Assembly: GCA_030430515.1 (NCBI GenBank)
Contig: JAUIKX010000088.1
Coordinates: 1-12,039, forward strand
DNA from: Gammaproteobacteria bacterium
Lineage (GTDB): Bacteria > Pseudomonadota > Gammaproteobacteria > Pseudomonadales > Azotimanducaceae
Reading direction: 5' to 3'
Length of the DNA stretch: 12,039 nt
Part shown: piece after piece, positions 6,282 to 12,039 of the stretch
Position numbering within the stretch: the first letter of the stretch is position 1
Layout of the letters: every line of letters starts with the position of its first letter
Made by a program: the position numbers and the translations under genes
Notes under the pieces: generated by a model
What the model was told of the DNA's origin: nothing
The model's input: only the letters and a program-made list of their open reading frames with translations
The model's database searches: none

Positions 6282-7664
6282 TCAGCGCTCGGCATCCTGC
6301 GCATCGCTTGCTGCGACGCGCAGATCCAGACTGAACCAGTTGATGTTGCGGGTGGCAATCATCAGGGTTGCCAGTGCGGCGAACGTCAGCAGGCCGCCAA
6401 GCAGAAGGGCAAAGTCTTCGGAGTCCAGGATCAGATAGAGCGCTCCGTACACGCCTGCGAGCTGGGCGACGAATGCCGCAGTGGCGGTGCGGCTGGCGAG
6501 CACGCTCCAGAGGTAAACTCCGATCAGGCCAACACTCGCGGCTGTGGAGACCAGATAGGCGATTGCGAATCCGATGTGCTCCGACAGGGCGAGAAGGAGC
6601 ACGTAGAAGGTTACGAGCGCCAGACCCACCAGGCCGTACTGCACCGGATGAACCGGCTTGCGGCGGAGCACCTCATGCAGGAATACACCTGCAAAGGTCA
6701 GCGCGATGAACAGCAGCCCGTATTTGACGGCGCGTTCGCTCTTTCGGTAGTGATCCACCGGATCCAGGAAGCGTACGCCGAAAGTGGCATTCGTGAACGC
6801 TGCCGGGCCGCACTTGTCGGTACTGCAGACGTTCTGGCGATCCATGATGCCGGTTGCGAGCGCGTTGGTAGACCAGCGGGCATTGAAACCGTCGGCGCGC
6901 ACCTCGCGGTCGACCGGAAGAAAGCGTCCCGTGAAGCTGGGGTGTGGCCAGTCCGCGGTCAGCGATACGTCTGTCTGGTTGCCGAGCGGAACGATCTGCA
7001 GGGCGTCCGTTCCCAGCAGGTTCAACCGGATCTTCACATTGAGATTTTGCAGCGCGCCTGTGTCGATGGCTTGTAGCGGGGCGTGCACGCCGGTGGCCAC
7101 CATGTTCGAGGCCGTGCCGGACTCGGGGGCGAGCGGTGAGCCGTTGGCAATGATTTCGAGAGCCCCCTGGATGCCGCGCACGTCCGACAAACCGAGTACC
7201 AGTTTCGGCTGGTCGAACTGATAGTCTGCAAGGTCTTCGGTAATGCCGAAGTTTGCCGGCATCTCGAAGGTTGCGTCGAACTCGAATGCACCCTGATAGA
7301 GCAGCGCTTCGAAGATGCCTCGGCTGCGCCTCTGCGTGCCGAGACGGCCTTCGATGTTGAGCACTTCGGGAAGAAACACCAGCTCGCCGGATCGCCTGGT
7401 CTCCAGCTTTTTCCGCCTCGGTTGCGTGTTGGCTGCCGATTCCGTCTCGGTGACCCAGCGCACCTCCCGTTTGCGATACGCAACGATGATCATCGGCGCG
7501 CTGATGTTCTGAGCGTGGGCGGTGCTGCTGGCGATTTCCATGCGCACCTGCGTGTCCCGCTCCTGCCGCTCGTCGATCAGACCGCCTACCAGGCTCAGGC
7601 AGATGGACAGTACGATGATGACGGTGAGGATGGTGAGGAGTCGGATGAAGAGTGGTCGTTGCAT
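6282..7664 (-). CDS. creD: CreD, inner membrane protein of the Cre regulon
   Basis: This 460-residue protein is full length for CreD. One N-terminal membrane helix (5-28) leads to a large periplasmic domain (about 30-310). A cluster of five helices follows at about 314-331, 342-360, 365-389, 395-413 and 417-436. The signature stretches are FGVRFLDPVDHY (295-306), then ERAVKYGLLFIALTF, HPVQYGLVGLAL (339-350), LALSEHIGFAIAYL (358-371) and ILDSEDFALLLGGLLTF (412-428). All match the conserved CreD C-terminal half. CreD is the strongest target of CreBC in E. coli and has been linked to envelope integrity and beta-lactam response; its biochemical activity is unknown. Two cysteines (280 and 285) in the periplasmic domain could form a disulfide. 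It is the last gene of the creBCD set, 92 bases after creC, with a partial CreB site in that gap. Confidence 0.95.
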   Translation of the reverse strand: MQRPLFIRLLTILTVIIVLSICLSLVGGLIDERQERDTQVRMEIASSTAHAQNISAPMIIVAYRKREVRWVTETESAANTQPRRKKLETRRSGELVFLPEVLNIEGRLGTQRRSRGIFEALLYQGAFEFDATFEMPANFGITEDLADYQFDQPKLVLGLSDVRGIQGALEIIANGSPLAPESGTASNMVATGVHAPLQAIDTGALQNLNVKIRLNLLGTDALQIVPLGNQTDVSLTADWPHPSFTGRFLPVDREVRADGFNARWSTNALATGIMDRQNVCSTDKCGPAAFTNATFGVRFLDPVDHYRKSERAVKYGLLFIALTFAGVFLHEVLRRKPVHPVQYGLVGLALVTFYVLLLALSEHIGFAIAYLVSTAASVGLIGVYLWSVLASRTATAAFVAQLAGVYGALYLILDSEDFALLLGGLLTFAALATLMIATRNINWFSLDLRVAASDAQDAER

Positions 7665-7711
7665 GGCGTATCTCGTTGAAACTCAGCACCACGGTAGCGA
7701 GCGTCTATGGG

Positions 7712-7727
7712 GGAAACGGGGGGTGAA
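7712..7727 (-). promoter_or_regulatory. Candidate CreB binding site (cre tag) upstream of creD
   Basis: Read on the minus strand this is TTCACCCCCCGTTTCC. The published E. coli cre tag is two TTCAC repeats spaced by six bases. Here the first repeat is perfect, the spacing is exact, and the second repeat matches three of five bases. The site ends 47 bases before the creD start, inside the 92-base creC-creD gap, where a separate creD promoter could sit. The match is partial and the flanks are C-rich, so chance is possible. Confidence 0.4.
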
Positions 7728-7756
7728 TGTGGGGATTGTGTGTGGATCGGCGGGAA

Positions 7757-8410
7757 TCAGCGGGTCGGTGCGGGCAGCCAGAGGGTGGCGCGCACGCCGT
7801 TTTCGACGTTCTCCAGCTGGAAACGTCCTCGATGGAGAGCGGCCACCTCCTGAACGAACGTCAGGCCGAGACCCGTACTCTTGCGGCCGGTGCGTGGTCG
7901 GGGGAGGGAATAGAAGCGTTCGCCGACACGTTGCAGCGCCCAATCGGGCACGGGCTCGCCGCTGTTCTGTACGCCGAGCTCAATGCCTCCGTTCGCCGCC
8001 TGCCCCGAGAGGCGGATCTCGCCACCTTCCGGTGTGAAATCCATAGCGTTATCCACCAGGTTGGCCAGGGCGCCTGACAGCAGCAGGCGGTCGCCACGAA
8101 CGATCAGGCCGTCAGCTACGCTGGATTCGAAGCGCACGTTGCGTTGCCCGGCGAGATCTGTCCGGGAGGCGAGCACCTCTTTCACCATCTCGGCGACGAC
8201 GATATCGTCATGATTGTGCAATTCGGGTTGCTGCTCCACCTGCGCCAGAAGAAGCAGACGTTCGCCCATCTGGTGAAGCCTCTGGGTCTCGTTGTCGATG
8301 TTGGTGAGAAAACGCCGGCGCGAGTCGTCATCCATGGGCTGACGAAGCAGCTCTGCGGCTCCTGTAATGGCCGCGAGCGGAGTCTTCAGCTCATGGGTCA
8401 GCGTCTGCAC
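7757..8410 (-). CDS. creC: CreC sensor histidine kinase, C-terminal catalytic part (frame broken)
   Basis: This frame encodes the kinase core of CreC. The given start is a GTG inside the gene; CreC-like sequence in this frame begins a little earlier, near 8440 (LDGKQVVEQYV). The H-box TLTHELKTPLAAI (3-15) holds the phosphorylated histidine at residue 6. The N-box is NLVDNAMDFTPEGG (117-130). The G1 position reads VQNSGEPVPD (147-156), where the usual DxGxG has become NSGEP. CreC-typical ERFYSLPRP comes next, then the G2 box GRKSTGLGL (175-183). CreC phosphorylates CreB. This piece has no membrane anchor or sensor of its own. It lies -1 out of frame with the upstream half, and about six linker residues are missing relative to E. 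coli CreC, so the gene is probably damaged unless the sequence is in error. Confidence 0.88.
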   Translation of the reverse strand: MQTLTHELKTPLAAITGAAELLRQPMDDDSRRRFLTNIDNETQRLHQMGERLLLLAQVEQQPELHNHDDIVVAEMVKEVLASRTDLAGQRNVRFESSVADGLIVRGDRLLLSGALANLVDNAMDFTPEGGEIRLSGQAANGGIELGVQNSGEPVPDWALQRVGERFYSLPRPRTGRKSTGLGLTFVQEVAALHRGRFQLENVENGVRATLWLPAPTR

Positions 8411-9174
8411 GTACTGCTCAACGACCTGTTTGCCGTCGAGCTGGCGGCTGCAAGCGCATGCAGCTCCACGCTGCGTGTTTCAGGCAGCCTCGGACGCTCG
8501 CCGTCACTCACCTGGGTCGCGTAATGTTGCAATCGTCCCATCGAGCGGCCCAGGCGCCAGGCGAGAAGTCCGCCGAGCGCCAACCCAAGCGCGACCAGGA
8601 TGCTGCTCATGATGAGCAATCGACCGCGGGCGCGTTCGATGTACGGCTGCAGCGACAGGTTGGGTCTGGATAGAGTAACGACTCCCACCAGGCGCCCGTC
8701 GATCGTAATGGGTGCCGCCACGTACATGACCGTGGCCTCTTCATCGTCGCCCGGCAAACGGGTCGAGCGCGCGCCGTACGTTCCTTTGAGCGTGCGGGCC
8801 ACGTCGTTCCATTGCGAAAAATCCTCTCCTTCATGTTGTCTCAGCGAATCGAACAGAACCCGACCGTTCACGTCTGTTACATACATCTGGTGGCTGACGT
8901 CAGACTTGGTGACACCCCAGATGTTGGCAGCCGGGTTGCGCTGCTCGTAGCGGGCCAGCGCCCGCCGCAGAGCGCTCAGGTCGGGCGTGCCGTCCGTAAA
9001 CTCCGGCGCCAGAATCTCTGCGAGCAGATTGGCCGTGTCCACCAGCGCCACTTCGGTCGTCTGGCGTACTGCTGGTTTGATCTCATCGGCCACGAGGCGC
9101 AGCACGAAGTACCCGGTCACCGCGACGAAGATGCCCCAGGCGAAAAAGATGCTCAGGCTCAGGGAGATACGCAT
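8398..9174 (-). CDS. creC: CreC sensor histidine kinase, N-terminal sensor part (frame broken)
   Basis: This is the first 258 codons of CreC, starting three bases after the creB stop. Membrane helix 1 covers residues 5-27 and helix 2 about 185-206. The periplasmic sensor between them includes NIWGVTKSDVSHQMYVTDVNG and LFDS, WNDVARTLKGTYGARSTR and ATVMYVAAPI, which follow E. coli CreC closely. A HAMP-like linker (207-244) begins with RLGRSMGRLQHYA. Homology ends at SVELHALAAA (235-244); the frame then reads about 14 unrelated residues and stops. In E. coli CreC the linker continues as a short helix into LEGK and the H-box, and here that continuation is in the -1 frame with about six residues lost. 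Alone, this product would be a membrane sensor without a kinase. Confidence 0.88.
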   Translation of the reverse strand: MRISLSLSIFFAWGIFVAVTGYFVLRLVADEIKPAVRQTTEVALVDTANLLAEILAPEFTDGTPDLSALRRALARYEQRNPAANIWGVTKSDVSHQMYVTDVNGRVLFDSLRQHEGEDFSQWNDVARTLKGTYGARSTRLPGDDEEATVMYVAAPITIDGRLVGVVTLSRPNLSLQPYIERARGRLLIMSSILVALGLALGGLLAWRLGRSMGRLQHYATQVSDGERPRLPETRSVELHALAAASSTANRSLSSTCRR

Positions 9175-9177
9175 TGG

Positions 9178-9891
9178 TCAGGTGCCGTCCTGCCACGAAT
9201 AGCCGAAGCCGCGATGGGTGCGGATCGGATCGCTGCTGGCATCCACCTCGCGGAGCTTGGATCGCAGCGTCTTGATATGGGTGTCGACGTTGCGTTCGTA
9301 GCCGGAGTAGGTAGCGGTTCCGGCTGCAGATAGAAGCTGATCGCGGGAGAAGATGCGTCCCGGCTGGGACAACAGGCAGTTGAGCATGTGGAATTCAGTG
9401 GGCGTGAGATTCAGGTCGAGGCCCTGCCACGTGATTCGCGCCTGCTCCTGGTCCACGCAGGCGTTCTGTGTCGTTTCCGGAGATGCTTCTTCAGTCGGCG
9501 GCTGCGAGGGCCTCATTGCCAGGTTGTTCCGCCTGATAATCGTGCGCACTCTTGCTGCCACTTCCCTTGGGCTGAACGGCTTGACCACATAGTCGTCCGC
9601 ACCGATTTCGAGGCCGACGATGCGGTCTATCTCCTCTCCGCGAGCGGTAAGAATCAGCACGGGCACATCGGATTGCCGGCGAATCTCGCGACACACGTCG
9701 AAGCCGTTCATGTCCGGCAGGCCGACATCCAGCACCACCAGGTCCGCAGGTTTTTGCCGGAGGTGAGCGAGTCCGTCCCGCGCCAGCGTCACCCAGTGAG
9801 TGCTGTGGCCATCCTGGCGGAGCACATACACCAGCGTGTCGGCAATTGACGCTTCGTCCTCGATGATCAGGATATCCGGCACGCTAACCAT
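9178..9891 (-). CDS. creB: CreB, OmpR-family response regulator
   Basis: This is a 237-residue two-domain response regulator. The receiver domain (about 5-120) has the acidic pair E11-D12, the phosphoacceptor D55 in LVVLDVGLPDMNGF, T82 in LILTARGEEIDRIVGLEIG, and K104 in DDYVVKPFSPRE. A linker of about 25 residues leads to an OmpR-type winged helix (about 138-232) with LNLTPTEFHMLNCLL, GRIFSRDQLL, ERNVDTHIKTLRSKLRE and IRTHRGFGYSW. The EEIDRIVGLEIGADDYVVKPFSPRE run and the downstream creC and creD identify it as CreB, which controls the Cre regulon in response to CreC and growth conditions. AGGAG at 9903-9907 on this strand precedes the ATG by 11 bases, slightly far. The gene is first in the operon and divergent from the cbpA-like gene, across a 112-base gap. 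Confidence 0.95.
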   Translation of the reverse strand: MVSVPDILIIEDEASIADTLVYVLRQDGHSTHWVTLARDGLAHLRQKPADLVVLDVGLPDMNGFDVCREIRRQSDVPVLILTARGEEIDRIVGLEIGADDYVVKPFSPREVAARVRTIIRRNNLAMRPSQPPTEEASPETTQNACVDQEQARITWQGLDLNLTPTEFHMLNCLLSQPGRIFSRDQLLSAAGTATYSGYERNVDTHIKTLRSKLREVDASSDPIRTHRGFGYSWQDGT

Positions 9892-9938
9892 TCCATTCTC
9901 AGCTCCTGAAGAATTGTACGTGTGAACGGGTATCGATC

Positions 9939-9966
9939 CTTGAAATTTGCCGTCTAAGCCGCCACT
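9939..9966 (+). promoter_or_regulatory. Possible heat-shock (sigma-32) promoter of the cbpA-like gene
   Basis: CTTGAAA at 9939-9945 is identical to the sigma-32 -35 consensus. Thirteen bases later CCGCCACT (9959-9966) matches about half of the -10 consensus CCCCATNT. It would give a leader of roughly 30 bases before the ATG at 10004. No convincing sigma-70 -10 element sits at the right distance. The call rests mainly on the -35 element and on the gene being a co-chaperone. Confidence 0.3.
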
Positions 9967-10003
9967 TACTCGTAAGCAAAAGGTAAATCTGGGAACTCTC
10001 TCA

Positions 10004-10888
10004 ATGGCGCGTGACTACTACGAAGTGCTTGGCGTGGACAGAAACGCTTCGGCCGACGAGCTGAAGCGTGCGTACCGCCGTCTTGCCCGGAAGTACCATC
10101 CCGACGTCAGCAAGGCGGAAGATGCCGAGGCGCGCTTCAAAGAGCTGCAGGAAGCCCATGAAGTGCTCAAGGATCCCGAAAAGCGCGCCGCATACGATCA
10201 GTTCGGCGAGCATTGGGAGCAGGCCGCTCACTACCAGAACGCGCCCGGCGGGCAGGGTGGGTTTGGATCTGCCTCCTTTCAAACCGGGGCCGGCGGCTTT
10301 GCGGATATTTTCGAGGAATTTTTCGGTAGCCGGCCCGGCGGCCGCCGGGCGCCGCTCGACCTGGATGTACATGCCCGCATCGAACTGACGCTCGAGGAGG
10401 CCTACCGCGGCGGCATGCGGGCGCTCACGCTCCAGGGAGAGGGTGGGGCGCGCACGCTCAAAGTGAAGGTTCCCGAGGGCGTGGTGTCCGGGCAGAAAAT
10501 ACGCCTGCGGGGTCAGGGCGCCGAGCACGATGGGCGTAAGGGCGACCTGTATCTTACGGTAGATGTGTTGCCCCATGCCCGCTTCAGGCTCGAAGGACGT
10601 GATGTGCATCTGCGCGTGCCGGTCGCGCCCTGGGAAGCGGTGCTCGGCCGAAAGATCCGCGTGCCGACCCTCGGCGGTCCGCTGGAGGTCAGCGTACCGG
10701 CAGGATCGAGCTCTGGCCGAAAGCTCCGGCTGAAAGGCCGAGGCCTGCCCGGCAATCCGCCGGGTGATCAGATCATCGAGCTCGAAATTGTCGTGCCCCG
10801 TGAAGTGCCCGATGAAGCGAGACGCTTGTACGAAGCGCTGGAGCAGGTATCGTCCTTCTCCGCCCGGGAGCAAATGGAGAACGAATGA
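10004..10888 (+). CDS. cbpA: CbpA-like class II J-domain co-chaperone
   Basis: This is a 294-residue DnaJ-type co-chaperone. The J domain (4-68) begins DYYEVLGV and carries the HPD motif at 32-34, which stimulates DnaK ATPase. A short Gly/Phe-rich region (81-98) leads to ADIFEEFFG (100-108). Two beta-rich C-terminal substrate-binding domains follow (about 118-195 and 197-267). VKVPEGVVSGQKIRLRGQG and VPAGSSSGRKLRLKGRGLPG are the paired signatures, and VAPWEAVLGRKIRVPTL is very close to E. coli CbpA. No CxxCxGxG zinc repeats are present, so it is not DnaJ itself. E. coli CbpA also binds curved DNA. I chose ATG 10004 over a TTG at 9947, because the J domain starts there and GGGA lies nine bases upstream. 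No cbpM modulator gene follows; instead a prenyltransferase gene overlaps the stop. Confidence 0.92.
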   Translation: MARDYYEVLGVDRNASADELKRAYRRLARKYHPDVSKAEDAEARFKELQEAHEVLKDPEKRAAYDQFGEHWEQAAHYQNAPGGQGGFGSASFQTGAGGFADIFEEFFGSRPGGRRAPLDLDVHARIELTLEEAYRGGMRALTLQGEGGARTLKVKVPEGVVSGQKIRLRGQGAEHDGRKGDLYLTVDVLPHARFRLEGRDVHLRVPVAPWEAVLGRKIRVPTLGGPLEVSVPAGSSSGRKLRLKGRGLPGNPPGDQIIELEIVVPREVPDEARRLYEALEQVSSFSAREQMENE

Positions 10889-11844
10889 TCTGGGAAGCAC
10901 TGGCGCGTGTGCCGGCTCTCGACGAAGCGCAGTGGCGCAGTGCCGGTGCGCTGGAGCGCTGGCTGGTTGCAGCCAGAGCGTCGGTTCTACCGCTGACCCT
11001 GGGTTCAGCGCTCTTTGGCGTTGCTCTGGCCTGGCCGGATCTTCATGGTGTTGATGCAGTGCTCGTCGCACTCGCGCTGCTGCTTGCGCACGCGACCAAC
11101 AACCTCCTCAACGATCATGTAGATCATGGTACCGGCCTCGACGTCGACAACTATTTTCGCGCGCAGTACGGCACGCATCCCCTGGCGCATGGCTGGTTGT
11201 CCGCTCGAACCCATCGTGCCTATATCCTGGGAACCGGAACAGCGGCGCTCGTTCTTGCTGTCGTGGTGCTGATCCGTTCCGATTGGGCAGCGCTGGTACC
11301 GGCCCTGGCGGGGGCTTTTTTTCTGCTGTTTTACACGTGGCCGCTCAAGCGTTGGGCCCTGGGCGAAGTGAGCGTCTGGCTGGTGTGGGGGCCGCTGATG
11401 GTTGGCGGTGTGGTGTGGACCCTGACCGGATCAGTGGATACGCACATCCTGCTGGCAAGCTCAGTATTCGGCATCGGTCCGCTGCTGGTGATCGTCGCGA
11501 AGCACACCGACAAAATCGCCGACGACACGGCGCGTCGGGTGAAAACACTGCCCGTACTTCTGGGTGAAACGCGGAGCCGACAGCTCATCGTGCTGCTCCT
11601 GGGGGTTCAGTTGGTGGGTGTCTGGTTCATCGGCTCCTGGTGGTTTCTGCTGCTCTTGCTCGCGCTGCCGTCAGCCTGGCGGCTGGTGGCGCAGGTCAGA
11701 GCGCCGCGCCCCGACCAGGCGCCTACAGATGATCTGGCCGCTGCGTGGCCGCTCTGGTTCACGGTCGGTGCGTTCCTTTATGCCCGGAATGCCGGAGGCC
11801 TGCTCGTGCTGGCCGCGTTTGGCGAGGCGCTATCCGGGGCTTGA
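10885..11844 (+). CDS. UbiA-family prenyltransferase, MenA-like
   Basis: This is a 319-residue membrane enzyme with about eight hydrophobic helices. The first Asp-rich motif is NNLLNDHVDHGTGLD (72-86), the NDxxDxxxGxD pattern that binds Mg and the prenyl diphosphate. The second is KHTDKIADDTARRVKTLPVLLGE (206-228), the DxxxD followed by K-TLPV-LG that closes the site. YTWPLKRWALGEVSVWLVWGP (150-170) fits the conserved 'YT.p....GlGe..v...fGp' segment of MenA-type members. MenA attaches a polyprenyl chain to dihydroxynaphthoate in menaquinone synthesis; other UbiA members prenylate benzoates, heme or glycerol ethers. No men or ubi gene is in this window, so the acceptor is unknown. The first 25 residues form an extra charged N-terminal segment. 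The start overlaps the cbpA-like stop as ATGA, so the two are co-translated. Confidence 0.85.
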   Translation: MIWEALARVPALDEAQWRSAGALERWLVAARASVLPLTLGSALFGVALAWPDLHGVDAVLVALALLLAHATNNLLNDHVDHGTGLDVDNYFRAQYGTHPLAHGWLSARTHRAYILGTGTAALVLAVVVLIRSDWAALVPALAGAFFLLFYTWPLKRWALGEVSVWLVWGPLMVGGVVWTLTGSVDTHILLASSVFGIGPLLVIVAKHTDKIADDTARRVKTLPVLLGETRSRQLIVLLLGVQLVGVWFIGSWWFLLLLLALPSAWRLVAQVRAPRPDQAPTDDLAAAWPLWFTVGAFLYARNAGGLLVLAAFGEALSGA

Positions 11845-11904
11845 ACCCCGCTTCTGATCTGCCAATCTACGTTCCTGGCGACAGTTCCGAGGGGGAGGGG
11901 CGTA

Positions 11905-12039
11905 ATGGCTGTGGAGCAGAAAAGGCTTCGGGTTCTGGAAATTGGCGGGCACGGTGCCGGCTACTGCGGCCGACTGTTTCAACGCGGCGGGGCCGACGTG
12001 CTGCGTCTGGAGCGTTCGGAGCAACCCCGCTGGGTTTCC
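11905..12039 (+). CDS. Class III (CaiB/BaiF) CoA-transferase, N-terminal fragment cut by window end
   Basis: Only the first 45 codons are present. LRVLEIGGHGAGYCGRLF (residues 8-25), then GADVLRLE, is the opening strand, loop and helix of the CaiB/BaiF family, usually seen as 'lrVLelg....ap.cgrlLadlGAeVikvE'. These enzymes move CoA between carboxylic acids. The catalytic aspartate lies outside the window. The purine-rich stretch GGGGAGGGG (11892-11900) ends four bases before the ATG and is the best ribosome binding site in the window. It is separated from the prenyltransferase by 60 bases and could be a new unit or a continuation. Its substrate cannot be inferred. Confidence 0.82.
   Translation, partial: MAVEQKRLRVLEIGGHGAGYCGRLFQRGGADVLRLERSEQPRWVS

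Noticed and set aside
6271..6285. CTGAC/GTCAG inverted repeat at the creD stop as a terminator
   Set aside because: The stem is only five pairs and is not followed by a T tract on either strand; the strong hairpin at 6133-6161 is the better terminator.
8435..8445. Programmed frameshifting in creC
   Set aside because: There is no slippery heptamer at GCC GCC AGC TCG, and about six linker residues are missing as well.
9913..9918. TACAAT on the minus strand as the -10 element of creB
   Set aside because: The start of transcription would fall on the AGGAG ribosome site, and no -35 element lies 16-18 bases upstream.
10001..11071. A 356-codon open frame on the minus strand opposite the cbpA-like gene
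   Set aside because: It covers a clear J-protein gene and shows no domain or sensible start; it is a shadow frame.
1..12039. Mobile element, CRISPR array or prophage fragment
   Set aside because: No transposase, integrase, repeat array, terminal inverted repeat or att-like duplication next to the tRNA was seen; the tRNA 3' end is not repeated in the window as far as I can read.

Overview
The window looks like a chromosomal stretch of a fairly GC-rich gammaproteobacterium. The reasons are a complete creB-creC-creD set, a CbpA-type J-protein close to the E. coli protein, a tRNA-Gly gene with an encoded CCA end, and dense operons with 4-11 base overlaps. The exact lineage cannot be fixed from sequence reading alone. 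I see no insertion sequence, phage gene, CRISPR array or plasmid function.

Layout. Positions 1-4885 (+) form one tightly packed operon: the end of an MFS transporter gene, a hydantoinase/5-oxoprolinase-type A subunit (hyuA-like), a DapB-like oxidoreductase, and a B subunit (hyuB-like). The hyuB-like gene is broken into two overlapping frames, with about a dozen conserved residues missing at the break. Positions 4882-5827 (-) hold a two-gene unit: a six-helix membrane protein, then a small winged-helix regulator whose stop codon overlaps the hyuB stop head-on. Positions 5828-6161 hold tRNA-Gly(GCC) with a promoter and a strong terminator that can serve both strands. Positions 6282-9891 (-) are creB, creC and creD, where creC is also split by a frameshift with roughly six residues missing. 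Positions 10004-11844 (+), divergent from creB, hold a CbpA-like co-chaperone gene coupled by an ATGA overlap to a MenA-like UbiA-family prenyltransferase gene. The window ends in the first 45 codons of a class III (CaiB/BaiF) CoA-transferase.

How the genes work together. HyuA and HyuB homologues form two-subunit, usually ATP-driven enzymes that open cyclic amides (hydantoins, 5-oxoproline, caprolactam) or carboxylate ketones. The linked transporter and DapB-like protein suggest uptake or export and further conversion of a small nitrogenous or carbonyl compound; the substrate cannot be told from sequence. CreB and CreC form a two-component system, and CreD is its classical envelope target. 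A partial match to the CreB binding site lies just upstream of creD.

Most unusual points: two separate genes (hyuB and creC) carry the same style of lesion, a short deletion that also shifts the frame by -1; and a divergent DapB-like oxidoreductase without a recognisable glycine-rich loop sits between hyuA and hyuB.
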